NCBI RefSeq assembly: GCF_029379315.1
Contig: NZ_JAQYWQ010000003.1
Span: forward strand, 1-64,000
Reading direction: 5' to 3'
Length of the DNA: 64,000 bases
Origin: Nostoc sp. S13
GTDB taxonomy: Bacteria > Cyanobacteriota > Cyanobacteriia > Cyanobacteriales > Nostocaceae
Part shown: piece by piece, positions 25,151 through 35,550 of the stretch
Layout: every line of letters starts with the position of its first letter
Position numbering within the stretch: position 1 is the first letter of the stretch
Notes under the pieces: generated by a model
What the model was told of the DNA's origin: nothing
Databases searched by the model: none
The model's input: only the letters and a program-made list of their open reading frames with translations
Translations under genes and position numbers: made by a program

Positions 25151-26233
25151 TTAACCGTTGATAGCAGGGGCAGTCATTGCTACAGGAGTAACTTCACCAG
25201 CAGCTAAGTCTAGGGGGAAGTTGTGAGCGTTACGCTCGTGCATTACTTCCATACCCAAGTTAGCGCGGTTGATTACGTCTGCCCAAGTGCTGATAACGCG
25301 ACCTTGGGAGTCAATGATTGATTGGTTGAAGTTGAAACCGTTCAAGTTGAACGCCATTGTGCTGATACCCAAAGCGGTAAACCAGATACCAACGACAGGC
25401 CAAGCTGCGAGCAAGAAGTGCAATTGACGGCTGTTTTGAAATGATGCGTATTGGAAAATTAAACGACCGAAGTAGCCGTGGGCTGCAACGATGTTATAGG
25501 TTTCTTCTTCTTGACCGAACTTGTAACCGTAGTTTAATGATTCGGTTTCAGTGGTTTCACGCACCAAGGAAGAAGTTACTAGAGAACCGTGCATTGCAGA
25601 GAACAATGAACCGCCGAATACACCAGCCACACCTAACATGTGGAAGGGGTGCATTAAGATATTATGTTCTGCTTGGAACACAATCATGAAATTGAAGGTT
25701 CCAGAGATACCCAAAGGCATACCATCAGAGAAAGAACCTTGACCGATAGGGTAGATCAAGAATACTGCGGTAGCGGAAGCCAAAGGTGCGCTGTAAGCTA
25801 CGCAGATCCAAGGACGCATACCTAAGCGGTAAGAAAGTTCCCACTGACGACCCAGGTAGGTAGCACAACCAATTAAGAAGTGGAAAATTACTAACTGGTA
25901 AGGGCCGCCATTGTACAACCACTCATCTAAGGAAGCAGCTTCCCAGATTGGGTACAAGTGCAAGCCGATGGCGTTTGAAGAAGGAACAACTGCACCAGAG
26001 ATGATGTTGTTTCCATAGATCAAAGAACCTGCAACTGGTTCGCGGATACCATCGATGTCTACAGGAGGAGCAGCGATGAAAGCAATTACGAAGCAGGTGG
26101 TCGCAGCTAGCAGGGTAGGAATCATCAAAACGCCGAACCAACCGATGTATACACGGTTTTCGGTGCTGGTGATCCACTCGCAGAAGCGATCCCATACGCT
26201 AGCGCCAGAGCGCCGTTGTAAGGTTGTGGTCAT
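25151..26233 (-). CDS. psbA: photosystem II D1 protein
   Basis: 360 residues, full length. The expected functional residues are present: Tyr161, Asp170, Glu189, His190, His198, His215, Ser264, His272, His332, Glu333, His337, Asp342 and Ala344, after which a 16-residue extension would be removed by CtpA. Residue 130 is Gln, which marks the D1:1-like form made under ordinary light rather than the Glu130 high-light form. It is a single gene here; cyanobacteria carry several copies, so others are expected elsewhere. Transcription ends at the hairpin 25097-25130. The leader is AT-rich, and no classical ribosome binding site is seen before the ATG. Confidence 0.98.
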   Translation of the reverse strand: MTTTLQRRSGASVWDRFCEWITSTENRVYIGWFGVLMIPTLLAATTCFVIAFIAAPPVDIDGIREPVAGSLIYGNNIISGAVVPSSNAIGLHLYPIWEAASLDEWLYNGGPYQLVIFHFLIGCATYLGRQWELSYRLGMRPWICVAYSAPLASATAVFLIYPIGQGSFSDGMPLGISGTFNFMIVFQAEHNILMHPFHMLGVAGVFGGSLFSAMHGSLVTSSLVRETTETESLNYGYKFGQEEETYNIVAAHGYFGRLIFQYASFQNSRQLHFLLAAWPVVGIWFTALGISTMAFNLNGFNFNQSIIDSQGRVISTWADVINRANLGMEVMHERNAHNFPLDLAAGEVTPVAMTAPAING

Positions 26234-26420
26234 TGTTTTATAAGTGCTATGGGTTGTTAAATATGGAACAAGCGGATTATTTTTCGCCTGCTAAAATCCA
26301 GTCTACAAGAATTTACTTTCAGCTGATCTGTGATTTAATATTCTGTAATATTATGATTCAACAAACTCATCAAACTGTAAAGTTTTCCTACTATGAAATA
26401 ATAATGAATTGAGGCTTTAT
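26234..26420 (-). promoter_or_regulatory. psbA promoter and leader region
   Basis: On the minus strand a TTTACA (26381-26376) lies upstream of CATAAT (26355-26350), but at 20 bases, wider than the usual 16-18. Overlapping TAATAT at 26353-26348 is an alternative -10. The transcript would have a leader of roughly 110 bases. The boxes are tentative. The rest of the 433-base gap up to 26666 holds a short element (26560-26650). Confidence 0.35.
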
Positions 26421-26559
26421 TAAGCCATTTCAAGACCAAAGGAAATGTAACTTTCAATGACGCGATCGCCTACTTACTTTGCTTTACACTTCTTTACAAT
26501 TAGAGCGGATGAAAAATTTTAAGCCTTCCTGATTTGTCACCAGACAATAAGTTCTATAT

Positions 26560-26650
26560 TAGACATCTCCAGAAATTAAATATGCGTTATCTAGAACCAT
26601 TGTAGAGAGGCGAAATTTCGCCTCTCTACATTCTTTTTGGGAGATGTCTA
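26560..26650. mobile_element. 91-bp MITE-like element with central 30-bp palindrome
   Basis: TAGACATCTCC (26560-26570) and GGAGATGTCTA (26640-26650) are perfect 11-bp inverted ends beginning and ending with TA, as expected for insertion at a TA target. The centre, 26601-26630, is a perfect 30-bp palindrome with half-site TGTAGAGAGGCGAAA, followed by TTCTTTTT, so it may also act as a terminator. Confidence 0.75.
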
Positions 26651-26666
26651 TTGTTTGATGTTTGAG

Positions 26667-28166
26667 TTAAAAATCAAAGTAGATGTAGGGTAAACTGCCT
26701 TCAGGAGCTAATAACCAAACAGCGTAGAAACATAAAGGCACGAAGACAAGCTTAAGCGGCCAGTTCAACTCTAACTTCAGAATTCGGTTGAAAGCATAGA
26801 CTACAGCCATAAGGGCAGCGATAGCTAGAAGTACCCAAGTGAGTTGGTATTGGCTCATATTTAAGGCTTCCACATAGACCTTTTCAGCAAACTGGGGATC
26901 AGCAGGATAACCCCAAAGATGCCGAATTACTAAAGAAGAGTCTTGGAGGTTAGGTAGGCGGAACCAGATCCAAGAGGTAAAAACCATCAGTTGGGTCAAT
27001 AACCAAGCAACAAAGATACCCAGAGGATTTTCCCAGAATTCTTCCAAATTTTCAAAGCGATCGCTTATAGCATCGGTAAGTCGATGAACCACCAAGGCTA
27101 ACCCGTGGAATATGCCCCAAACGACATAACCCAAAGCAGCACCGTGCCAAATACCAGCGATTAGCATTATAATAAGTAAATTCCAGCAGGTACGGACTAA
27201 ACCCCGACGGGAACCACCCAAAGGAAAGTAGATATAGTTACGTAGCCAATCTCCGAGAGTGATGTGCCAGCGCCGCCAAAATTGGGCAATATTAGTGCTG
27301 AAATAGGGAAAGTCGAAATTCTCAGGTAGAACCAAGCCGAAAAGCAAAGCACTACCACGCGCAATGTCTACGTAACCATTGAAATCTAGATATAACTGCA
27401 ATCCGTAGGCGAATGTAGCTAACCAGAGATCGGTACTACCCGCCCGTTGCAAATTACCAAAACATAAATCAACAAAAATTCCCAGGTGGTCTGCCAAAAT
27501 ACCTTTTTTGACTGCGCCCCTAGCAATCAACCACAGCGCCTCTGCGACTCTATCGCTACTGGGGAAGTCTAGTGTATTGAATTGATTTGCTAAATTGTGG
27601 TAGCGCGTAATCGGGCCGGAAATCAGTTTGGCGAAGAATAGTTTGTACGTGGCAAATTTGAGAAACTGCTCAGTAGCAGGAGCACCGCGATAGACATCTA
27701 TTAAATAGGCAATGCATTCAAAGGTGAAAAATGAAATTCCCAAGGGTGCAATCAATTTAAAAGAGCTATCTGGTGAGTTTGTTTCTAGATGAAAAACAAA
27801 CTTGAATAAAGGGGTGAAATACTTAAAACCTAATAACAGTAAAACATTTAGAGTTATACCCAGCCACAAAAGTTTTACACGGCGAAGATTCCAGTCAGTT
27901 TGGGCAAATTGCCACTCTTCGTTAGAAATTTGCCAGTCACGAGAATGTTTACCTGGTGATGTGTTATTTCCAATCTCCAGCCCCACACGAAAATTAATAA
28001 ACGTCAATGCTAATAGTAATGGTATGTACTGGATCTGCAAAGATGCGTAGAAAACCAAACTAGCAATTAGCAGCGTCCACAATCGCAATTTCTCTTGTAC
28101 TAAAGACCAGTAAATTCCTAACACACTCAACAAGAACAGCCCATAGAAAATTGATATAAAGTTCAT
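26667..28166 (-). CDS. MBOAT-family O-acyltransferase (AlgI-like)
   Basis: 499 residues, about ten membrane helices. The AlgI-type core is visible: FWRRWHITLGDWLRNYIYFP at about 296-315 and AGIWHGAALGYVVWG, with the catalytic-candidate His at 341. AlgI-like MBOATs move acetyl groups across the membrane for O-acetylation of polysaccharides. It follows, by 148 bases of tandem repeats on the same strand, a DUF1574/SGNH-like protein that is a plausible transfer partner, as AlgJ/AlgX are to AlgI. The start ATG is the last ATG of a TGACAAA heptamer array, and the leader consists of repeats. Confidence 0.9.
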   Translation of the reverse strand: MNFISIFYGLFLLSVLGIYWSLVQEKLRLWTLLIASLVFYASLQIQYIPLLLALTFINFRVGLEIGNNTSPGKHSRDWQISNEEWQFAQTDWNLRRVKLLWLGITLNVLLLLGFKYFTPLFKFVFHLETNSPDSSFKLIAPLGISFFTFECIAYLIDVYRGAPATEQFLKFATYKLFFAKLISGPITRYHNLANQFNTLDFPSSDRVAEALWLIARGAVKKGILADHLGIFVDLCFGNLQRAGSTDLWLATFAYGLQLYLDFNGYVDIARGSALLFGLVLPENFDFPYFSTNIAQFWRRWHITLGDWLRNYIYFPLGGSRRGLVRTCWNLLIIMLIAGIWHGAALGYVVWGIFHGLALVVHRLTDAISDRFENLEEFWENPLGIFVAWLLTQLMVFTSWIWFRLPNLQDSSLVIRHLWGYPADPQFAEKVYVEALNMSQYQLTWVLLAIAALMAVVYAFNRILKLELNWPLKLVFVPLCFYAVWLLAPEGSLPYIYFDF

Positions 28167-28314
28167 TTGTCATTTGTCATTTGTCATTGGGCATTGGGCA
28201 TTGGTCATTGGGCATTGGGCATTGGTCATTGGGCATTTGTCATTTGTCATTTGTTTTGGCGTTAAAACTCCTAACTCCTAACTCCCCACTCCCCACTCCC
28301 CACTCCCCACTCCC
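28167..28314. repeat. heptamer arrays between the MBOAT and DUF1574 genes
   Basis: On the plus strand, TTTGTCA, CATTGGG and CATTGGT units occupy 28167-28255 with shifts every seven bases. From about 28265 to the DUF1574 stop run AACTCCT and CCCACTC units. Read on the minus strand, the TGACAAA units lead directly into the MBOAT start codon. Confidence 0.9.
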
Positions 28315-31314
28315 CTATTTCACTGGCCAAGGAATCATCGGGTCATTAGCAAGCTTTTTCGAGACTTCGTATGCTCCAAAGCGGTTGAGGTGGCTAGGGT
28401 CAGAAAAGTAGTCATTTGCTTTTATCCACTGTTGACTCAAATCACGATAAATAAACTTGGGATTAGTAGCCAAATGCAACATATATTGCTGAAATTCTTG
28501 CTCATATTGTCTACGCACTGGATCTAAATAATCTTCCGTCAGAGGCATATTGACAAACACTAGGAAAATTTTCTGAGACTCGGCAAACTTAAGCACTTGT
28601 TGAAAGGCAGCATCTTGCTGTCCTTCTACTTGGAAAGATTTATAATCGTTGTCGTAATTTCCCGGAACTCGAGAATGTTTTTGATAGTATCTAGCAGGAT
28701 TGAAGCGAATAGACAAAGGTAGAAAGCCATCAAAGTCAACTGCTTGTTGGGAAGTACTCTCATCTGAAGTACCGTCTGTTAGCTGTTTTTGTGATGCAAC
28801 TGTCTGATTATGACCTGGTGTGAGCAGTTGTTTTTGCAGTAAACTTTTAATTTGGTCGCGGTTTTGATAGCTAGCAGAAACAGATGCTAGGGCCTGATTT
28901 AACGACTGATTAACAGCTTCATAGATACTAATCTCCGGTTTTTCTTCCTTTGTCTTTTCTTCTGGCGAATTTACCGTATTTTGTGGCAAATCATTACTAT
29001 TTGCAATTGTTGGTGTTTTTTGGAATGCTTGTTTATAACCAGCTGATGCAGCGATCGATTTAAAGGTAATATCCTCGCGTCCACCGTTAAAAGCACGGGC
29101 ACCATCTGCCCAGATAATTATTTTAGGTAGTTCTGATGGTTCGAGTACCTGGCGAATCACAAAGTCTACAACTTGTGCAGTAGCACCGTTGATCCCAAAG
29201 TTAAACACGCCAATATTTGGATAGCCCTGAGTCGCTAAAGCTTTAGAAAGTGCTGCAGGATCAATTCCCCTGAGGGCACGAGAGGAGCCAATAATTAACA
29301 CATCAGGCGGACTACCAGTTCTAGCCAAACGCTGTTTATACAATGCTAGTTGCTCGTCTAACTGCCTGACATTGAAACTTGGCATCTGCGATCGCGCTGC
29401 TAAAAGAATAGCGGTAGCGGTTGCTTTTTCCTTCAGTGGTGCGGCTGCCAAATTCTGGATTGGGGTATTATCACTTTGGGTAAATTCCGAAGCATTAAAT
29501 ACAGAACTCTGATTTGGAGGGTATTTCGTCTTAGCAGTGCTAGGAAACAATGTCGTTTTATCACTCTGATTTTTCCCAGATGTCAAAGACGCCTTTTGCC
29601 CAGAGGATGATGGGGGTGAGATATTAGTGGGCGTAGTACGGGCGATAATTAGACCCAATACCCAATCAGTTTGGAAGGTGAGTAATAATCCCAGTGTTCC
29701 CCAAACCAGAGCCACCTTAAGTCCTTGAGCATCAGGGTTTGCTTCGGCTGACTGGTAGCTTTCGGTAAATAGCTGGCTACTCAACAGGAATTTTTTCGCT
29801 GTTGCACTCGCTGTTGCTATCCAACCTCGCGCTACTTCTGTCACAAAAGTTTGAACTTCTTCTGTCGTTAAGTCGGGGCGCAAAATTGGTTCGTTATTTT
29901 CAGAGGTTACTAGATCGTTAACGTATTTAGAAGTAGCAGCAAATTCTGGGGTTGCTTCTGGGACTAAACGCTGCCGTTGCTCAAGATCAAGTCCATAGTG
30001 CCAAAAAGGTTCTTTATTGCCAGCACGGCGACCGTACACACGTATCCCCATAATACCGGGAATTTTTAACTGGCGGATAAACTGCGTAATTTTGCTTGCT
30101 ACTTGTTCACGCCCTGGACAAACAGGTGCATCACACATGATGTGCAATAAATCATTTTTGACCAGTAGGAGTACGCGAATTCCACCTGTCAATAGCCGCC
30201 AATCCAAATCAGGATTGAGTAAACGCTCCAGTAAAAATACGATCGCTGGTTGATCGCCAGTATTCGCCAAATCGAGCGGTGATGTGGCAAAGGCGGGATG
30301 CTTTGTAGCGGGTAAAGCTAGCCAATCAATCCAAGTTGCTTGCTTGTCACCTGCTTTTTGTCCGTATACGGTGGCGGCGAGAATGCCTTGAGGAGCGATC
30401 GCTTCTAACTGCGGTAAAATCGCCTCTAAGCATACTACCTTGTCTGGGATTGGGGCAGTTCCTAAGGGATCAAAAGCTGGGATACAAAAAATATGTAGCG
30501 TTGATTCTTTAACAGAAACTTGGACAGCAACTTTTAACTCTGATAGTACCTCAGTTAATAATCGAGCGATCGCTTGTACATCCCCCCAACGCGCCCACTC
30601 CTTCAGCATTACCTCTGGTGGTGTCAAATCCACCCGCAGTAGCCAATCAGGTGCGGTTTCGCCGCTCACCTGGGAAACAATTACTGCATCTTGGTAGCCG
30701 GAAAGCTTGAGAAAACGCAACTTTTGTGCTATTGGTTCAGCCAGCAATGAGGCATCAGGGCTATAGCTCGACTGGCAAAATATCCACAGGCGATTTTCTT
30801 CTGGCTGAGAGTTCTTTGGCTTAAATAGCTTAATCTTTGCCTGTACCGATACACCTAACATACTCAGACTTTCGCTGAGATACCGAGCAATGGCCTCTGG
30901 GTTCCCTTGGCGTGCCAAACTTTCGTTAGAGACAATCAGCGCCCCACCAGATTGTGTTGATTTTTCCGAGTCTGCTAGTAACGCTTGCTGCACCTGCTCC
31001 AGATGCTTATCTATTTGATTTAAGTAAACTCGATGGCACCATTTGGGGCGCTGTTCGCCTTTTCTTCGCCCATAGACGAATACTTGATATATTGACGGTT
31101 CTTCGTTGCTTGTGAGGATATCCAAGTCAGTTTGCTGTAGTGCTTGCAGCAAGTCAGACAAAGTGCGCCAACGCTGCGGACATTCTGTACCTTCACAAAG
31201 AATATGAAGGTCATTTCCCCGTAACCGGACTTTCACTCCGAAAGTGTTGATCCCTGTTGCTTGGCTTACCCATTGCAATAAGGATTGCTGGCGATCTGGT
31301 AATACTATTTTCAT
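28315..31314 (-). CDS. DUF1574/SGNH-like protein with four N-terminal repeat modules
   Basis: 999 residues. The N-terminal half has four diverged copies of a ~70-residue module (about 27-98, 158-228, 263-334, 379-447) with pattern LHIxC, a CP or similar turn, a helix, VxVYGRRAG and a W strand. A membrane helix spans about 531-553. The C-terminal part (650-999) resembles an SGNH hydrolase/acyltransferase: IIGSSRALRGID at about 674-685, FNFGINGATAQ at about 704-714, and DPSHLNRFG with Asp972 and His975. A polymer O-acetylation role with the following MBOAT is likely; the four modules are of unknown function and face the cytoplasm if the helix is a signal anchor (inference). Confidence 0.8.
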   Translation of the reverse strand: MKIVLPDRQQSLLQWVSQATGINTFGVKVRLRGNDLHILCEGTECPQRWRTLSDLLQALQQTDLDILTSNEEPSIYQVFVYGRRKGEQRPKWCHRVYLNQIDKHLEQVQQALLADSEKSTQSGGALIVSNESLARQGNPEAIARYLSESLSMLGVSVQAKIKLFKPKNSQPEENRLWIFCQSSYSPDASLLAEPIAQKLRFLKLSGYQDAVIVSQVSGETAPDWLLRVDLTPPEVMLKEWARWGDVQAIARLLTEVLSELKVAVQVSVKESTLHIFCIPAFDPLGTAPIPDKVVCLEAILPQLEAIAPQGILAATVYGQKAGDKQATWIDWLALPATKHPAFATSPLDLANTGDQPAIVFLLERLLNPDLDWRLLTGGIRVLLLVKNDLLHIMCDAPVCPGREQVASKITQFIRQLKIPGIMGIRVYGRRAGNKEPFWHYGLDLEQRQRLVPEATPEFAATSKYVNDLVTSENNEPILRPDLTTEEVQTFVTEVARGWIATASATAKKFLLSSQLFTESYQSAEANPDAQGLKVALVWGTLGLLLTFQTDWVLGLIIARTTPTNISPPSSSGQKASLTSGKNQSDKTTLFPSTAKTKYPPNQSSVFNASEFTQSDNTPIQNLAAAPLKEKATATAILLAARSQMPSFNVRQLDEQLALYKQRLARTGSPPDVLIIGSSRALRGIDPAALSKALATQGYPNIGVFNFGINGATAQVVDFVIRQVLEPSELPKIIIWADGARAFNGGREDITFKSIAASAGYKQAFQKTPTIANSNDLPQNTVNSPEEKTKEEKPEISIYEAVNQSLNQALASVSASYQNRDQIKSLLQKQLLTPGHNQTVASQKQLTDGTSDESTSQQAVDFDGFLPLSIRFNPARYYQKHSRVPGNYDNDYKSFQVEGQQDAAFQQVLKFAESQKIFLVFVNMPLTEDYLDPVRRQYEQEFQQYMLHLATNPKFIYRDLSQQWIKANDYFSDPSHLNRFGAYEVSKKLANDPMIPWPVK

Positions 31315-31755
31315 CGGAAGTTAACTTTACACAAAGCGATCGTTGGGGGATAGTGCCTGCACTTGTAAACTAGAACCATAGGTCTATCACACTCTGACGG
31401 TTTTTTTTAACAATTTTGTTACCTTCGTAGCTCACAAAATCGGACAAGATAGTCTTGTACAGGTTGCAAGTCTGACTAATGTTGAGTTTTGCGTTTATTT
31501 TACTAATAGGGAGTCAAAAATCAGAAGTTAGGAGTTAGCAGCTAGGAGTTCAGAATAATTCTATATGACTGGCTGATGACTTGTCCTTTAAAGCCGGACT
31601 TGCCTCTGACTGCGTTAACTCCTCTCATAGGCAAAACAAACAATAAGCTTATCCCATTTAAACTCCATTCCTTGATCTTTGGAGTCATCCTCACTCCTGT
31701 ACACACACGATTAATCGCGTCTCTACCCCATAATTCCCATAACCAAAAATTAGCA
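31315..31755. other. 441-base divergent gap before a small membrane protein gene
   Basis: It should contain the promoter of the DUF1574 operon near 31315-31450. TTAGGAGTTAGCAGC heptamer-like units occur at about 31527-31548. The part 31576-31755 is open in frame with the next gene but has poor coding character. No other feature is seen. Confidence 0.4.
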
Positions 31756-32010
31756 ATGTCTTCTGCCAAACAACAGCTTTCACCTAACCCCGCATCCAAT
31801 CTGGATTTATTTACCATTCCCCAGTCTTTCCTTTTACAAATAGGTACAGCGTCTATATTACTATTGCTGATTACAGGAAAAACTACAGTAAGAGCATTAG
31901 AAGCCATAGGCGAAGCCAGTGAAGAATTATTTCGAGGCGATCGCCTACCTAACCTCGACTTCCCAGATGAACACGAAACTAATCCAGATGAGAATATATA
32001 CACCAAATAA
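31756..32010 (+). CDS. small hypothetical membrane protein
   Basis: 84 residues from ATG 31756; the frame stays open 60 codons upstream but that part looks non-coding. A single membrane helix (SFLLQIGTASILLLLITG, about 26-43) is followed by a polar, acidic tail (EASEELFRGDRLPNLDFPDE). I do not recognise a family; a similar arrangement occurs in small cyanobacterial proteins next to ppc. It is 84 bases upstream of ppc on the same strand. Confidence 0.5.
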   Translation: MSSAKQQLSPNPASNLDLFTIPQSFLLQIGTASILLLLITGKTTVRALEAIGEASEELFRGDRLPNLDFPDEHETNPDENIYTK

Positions 32011-32094
32011 TTATTTGCTCAGGAACAACCCGGTGAGCATTAAGTGCAAAGCCTAGAACCGTAAACAGTAATTAGCTTTACAAGAATAGAGAAT

Positions 32095-35000
32095 ATGGGT
32101 TCCCTTTTATACTCTTCGTCTCAAACTGCGGATATATACCCGGTGTCGGAATTATTTTTGCGTCATCGTCTCCAGGTAGTGGAAGAATTGTGGGAGTCAG
32201 TTCTCCGGCAAGAATGCGGTCAAAATATGGTAGACCTGTTGGGGCAGTTGCGCGATTTATGTTCACCAGAAGGACAAGCAACAAATGACCAAGCATCCTC
32301 AGCCGTCAAATTGATTGAACAACTAAATATCAATGAAGCAATCCGCGCGGCTCGGGCTTTCGCTCTCTATTTTCAGTTGATTAACATCATAGAGCAGGAA
32401 TACGAACAACGGCAGCAATTGAGTCGCTATGAGGCAGAAACAGAGGCTACAGAGCCGCAAACACCAGCCAATGTCAACTATTCTTCCAATCAAAGAGAAG
32501 ATGACGCGCCTGTTAGCAGGGGAATTGCAGCAGCCTTCCTGAGAAAGAGTTATCTAGAAAAAGAATTAGTCAAACCAAAAGGTACTTTCGCTGCCTTGTT
32601 TCCCTATTTATTCAAACTGAATGTACCACCCCAGCAAATTCAACGTCTAATTGCACATCTGGATGTGCGCTTAGTCTTCACAGCGCACCCGACGGAAATT
32701 GTGCGTCATACCATCCGAGATAAGCAGCGACAGGTGGTACAACTCTTGCAAAAACTGGATGCGTTGGAAAACCACTCTGGTAGCACACCAGGAGCATATC
32801 CTTGGGAAGCAGCAGATGTGCGCGAACAATTGCTCGAAGAAATTCGCTTGTGGTGGCGCACAGACGAACTTCACCAGTTCAAACCGACGGTGCTGGATGA
32901 AGTAGATTATGCCCTGCACTACTTCCAAGAAGTTTTATTTGATGGCATTCCTCAACTGTATAAACGTTTTAAACACACCCTATCCAATACCTTTCCTTGG
33001 CTAGAACCACCGAGTAAAAACTTTTGCTCTTTCGGTTCCTGGGTAGGCTCAGATCGGGATGGAAACCCATCAGTCACACCCGAAATTACTTGGCAGACAG
33101 CTTGCTATCAGCGGAAAATGGTGTTAGGGAGATATATTCAGTCAGTGAAAAATCTGATTGAATTGTTGAGTGTCTCGATGCACTGGAGTGATGTTTTACC
33201 AGACTTACTAGAATCTCTAGAGTTGGATCAGTCGCAGTTAAGCGAAGTCTATGACGCACTGGCGCTACGTTATCGACAAGAACCCTATCGGCTGAAACTG
33301 GCTTATGTGCTGAAACGGCTGGAAAATACTCACGATCGCAATTTAGCTTTGTACAATCGGGAAACGCCAAAAAATCAAGATAGTCCCCTGTATCTTTCGG
33401 GAGACGATTTTTTAGCAGAACTGCGAATGATTCAGCGCAACTTAACCGAAACAGGTTTAAGCTGTCGAGAATTAGAAAATCTGATCTGTCAGGTAGAAAT
33501 TTTTGGCTTTAACTTGACACAGCTAGATATCCGCCAAGAATCATCCCGCCACGCTGATGCGCTCGATGAGATCCTGGAATACCTGCAAATATTATCTCAA
33601 CCTTACAACGAACTATCTGAGGAGCAAAGAGTCGCTTGGCTCACCGCAGAACTGCAAACCCGCCGACCATTAATTCCGGCAGAATTGCCATTTTCCGAAA
33701 AAACCAATGATGTAATTGAAACGTTTCGCGTCGTGCGATCGCTCCAACAAGAATTTGGTATCAACATCTGCCAAACTTACATTATCAGCATGTGCCGCGA
33801 CGTCAGCGACGTGCTGGAAGTGTTGCTGTTAGCCAAAGAAGCCAGACTTTTTGACCCCGCCATTGCTGTCGGAACTATTCAAGTTGTCCCCCTATTTGAA
33901 ACAGTAGAAGACTTACAACGCTCCAGAAGCGTCATGCGGAAACTGTTTGAACTCCCGTTATATCGGGCTTTGTTAGCCGGTGGCTATGAACAGACAAAAA
34001 CAGAAGATGCCGATGAAAATTCATCCTCCCCTGCCTCCCCCCTCACCCCTAATTTGCAAGAAGTAATGCTGGGGTATTCTGACAGCAACAAAGACTCTGG
34101 TTTTTTAAGCAGTAACTGGGAAATTCATAAAGCTCAAAAATCACTGCAACAAATAGCAGAAAACTATGATTTAAATTTGCGGATTTTCCACGGACGCGGC
34201 GGTTCTGTGGGACGGGGAGGCGGCCCAGCTTACGAGGCGATTTTGGCTCAACCGGGTCATAGTATCAATGGGCGGATTAAGATTACCGAACAAGGAGAAG
34301 TTTTGGCTTCCAAATACTCCTTGTTGGACTTGGCATTGTACCACATGGAAACCATAACTACAGCTGTGATTCAAGCTAGCCTGCTGCGGACAGGGTTTGA
34401 TGATATTGAACCCTGGAATGAGATTATGGAAGAATTAGCAGCGCGATCGCGTCAACATTATCGGGCGCTAATCTACGAACAGCCTGATTTTGTTGACTTC
34501 TTCCACGAAGTAACTCCAATTGAAGAAATCAGCCAGTTACAAATTAGTTCCCGCCCAGCACGCCGTCCATCTGGTAAAAAAGACTTAAGCAGTCTCCGAG
34601 CTATTCCTTGGGTATTTAGCTGGACACAAACTCGCTTTTTGCTGCCTTCATGGTATGGCGTTGGCACAGCTGTACAAGAATTCTTGAACGTAGAACCAGA
34701 AGAACACTTGAAATTGCTACGTTACTTTTATGTTAAGTGGCCTTTTTTCAAGATGGTGATTTCTAAGGCCGAGATGACCTTGGCAAAAGTAGATATACAA
34801 ATGGCACATCACTATGTCCAAGAATTGTCAAAACCAGAAGATCGACTCCGTTTTGCCAAGGTTTTTGACCAAATTGCCAGCGAGTTCTATCTTACAAGGG
34901 ATTTGGTCTTAAAAATCACCGATCACAATCGACTCTTAGATGGTGATCCTGTATTGCAACGATCTGTACAATTACGCAATGGCACAATTGTACCCTTGGG

Positions 35001-35157
35001 ATTTATCCAAGTTTCACTACTCAAGCGCCTACGACAGTCCCAAAATACGACTGCTACATCTGGAGTCATCCACTCTCGTTACAGCAAAGGCGAGTTACTG
35101 CGAGGGGCATTGTTAACTATTAATGGGATTGCTGCTGGGATGAGAAATACAGGTTGA
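32095..35157 (+). CDS. ppc: phosphoenolpyruvate carboxylase
   Basis: 1020 residues, normal for cyanobacteria. The catalytic signatures are intact: [12 protein letters not shown] with His198, [11 protein letters not shown] with the catalytic Lys, and [14 protein letters not shown] near residue 700; the C-terminus ends AGMRNTG as usual. The enzyme adds bicarbonate to PEP to make oxaloacetate, feeding the incomplete TCA cycle and nitrogen assimilation. Two polar low-complexity segments, near residue 120-135 and at about 638-655 (a Ser/Pro-rich stretch just before the [10 protein letters not shown] motif), are variable insertions. The stop codon is followed within a few bases by GGGCATT heptamers. 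Confidence 0.97.
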   Translation: MGSLLYSSSQTADIYPVSELFLRHRLQVVEELWESVLRQECGQNMVDLLGQLRDLCSPEGQATNDQASSAVKLIEQLNINEAIRAARAFALYFQLINIIEQEYEQRQQLSRYEAETEATEPQTPANVNYSSNQREDDAPVSRGIAAAFLRKSYLEKELVKPKGTFAALFPYLFKLNVPPQQIQRLIAHLDVRLVFTAHPTEIVRHTIRDKQRQVVQLLQKLDALENHSGSTPGAYPWEAADVREQLLEEIRLWWRTDELHQFKPTVLDEVDYALHYFQEVLFDGIPQLYKRFKHTLSNTFPWLEPPSKNFCSFGSWVGSDRDGNPSVTPEITWQTACYQRKMVLGRYIQSVKNLIELLSVSMHWSDVLPDLLESLELDQSQLSEVYDALALRYRQEPYRLKLAYVLKRLENTHDRNLALYNRETPKNQDSPLYLSGDDFLAELRMIQRNLTETGLSCRELENLICQVEIFGFNLTQLDIRQESSRHADALDEILEYLQILSQPYNELSEEQRVAWLTAELQTRRPLIPAELPFSEKTNDVIETFRVVRSLQQEFGINICQTYIISMCRDVSDVLEVLLLAKEARLFDPAIAVGTIQVVPLFETVEDLQRSRSVMRKLFELPLYRALLAGGYEQTKTEDADENSSSPASPLTPNLQEVMLGYSDSNKDSGFLSSNWEIHKAQKSLQQIAENYDLNLRIFHGRGGSVGRGGGPAYEAILAQPGHSINGRIKITEQGEVLASKYSLLDLALYHMETITTAVIQASLLRTGFDDIEPWNEIMEELAARSRQHYRALIYEQPDFVDFFHEVTPIEEISQLQISSRPARRPSGKKDLSSLRAIPWVFSWTQTRFLLPSWYGVGTAVQEFLNVEPEEHLKLLRYFYVKWPFFKMVISKAEMTLAKVDIQMAHHYVQELSKPEDRLRFAKVFDQIASEFYLTRDLVLKITDHNRLLDGDPVLQRSVQLRNGTIVPLGFIQVSLLKRLRQSQNTTATSGVIHSRYSKGELLRGALLTINGIAAGMRNTG

Positions 35158-35159
35158 TT

Positions 35160-35262
35160 AGGAATGGGGCATTGGGCATGGGGCATTGGGCATGGGGCAT
35201 GGGGCATGGGGCATTGGGCATGGGGCATGGGACAAGTGACAAATGACAAATGACAAATGACA
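35160..35262. repeat. GGGCATT and TGACAAA heptamer arrays
   Basis: GGGCATT/GGGCATG units run from about 35165 to 35230, then TGACAAA units to 35262. ATGs occur at 35243, 35250 and 35257, each in a different frame; the last is the start of the next gene. Confidence 0.9.
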
Positions 35263-35511
35263 AAAAATAGAATTTTAATTTGCACTTTTTTGGCGCTGTC
35301 ATCAGGTTTTTTTGGGGCTTACACCAGTGGGCAAATTACTATCATGCTGCATAGCCAAAAGTGCCAAAATCAACCTTGGGGTTTCAAGGAGATGTGCAAC
35401 GCTTGGATGACACCTGGAGCAATATGGCAAGGTAGCACAACAGGGCTATGGACAGGCACTATCTTAGGGGCGTTTGTTGGGGGTTTGGTGACGCGACAAG
35501 CTCGTGATTAG
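35257..35511 (+). CDS. small membrane protein with start codon in a repeat array
   Basis: 84 residues. Two hydrophobic segments (ILICTFLALSSGFFGAYTSG; STTGLWTGTILGAFVGGLVT) flank a loop with Cys residues (QKCQNQPWGFKEMCNAW), suggesting a hairpin membrane protein with a possible disulfide. The family is not known to me. The ATG is the last of three in a TGACAAA array, so there is no normal ribosome binding site. Confidence 0.65.
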   Translation: MTKNRILICTFLALSSGFFGAYTSGQITIMLHSQKCQNQPWGFKEMCNAWMTPGAIWQGSTTGLWTGTILGAFVGGLVTRQARD

Positions 35512-35550
35512 CTTTGGCAATAGAATTTGCGGCTAGACAAACAACAGCCA

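Noticed and set aside
25441-26243. Open frames in other frames and on the other strand of psbA
   Set aside because: They mirror the strongly biased psbA codons and have no start context or family resemblance.
28167-28314. Repeat array resembling CRISPR
   Set aside because: The units are 7 bases long and contiguous, with no unique spacers of 30-40 bases; these are heptamer tandem repeats.
31576-31755. Longer N-terminus for the small membrane protein at 31756
   Set aside because: The added 60 residues have no typical composition, and the ATG at 31756 gives a compact protein with one membrane helix.
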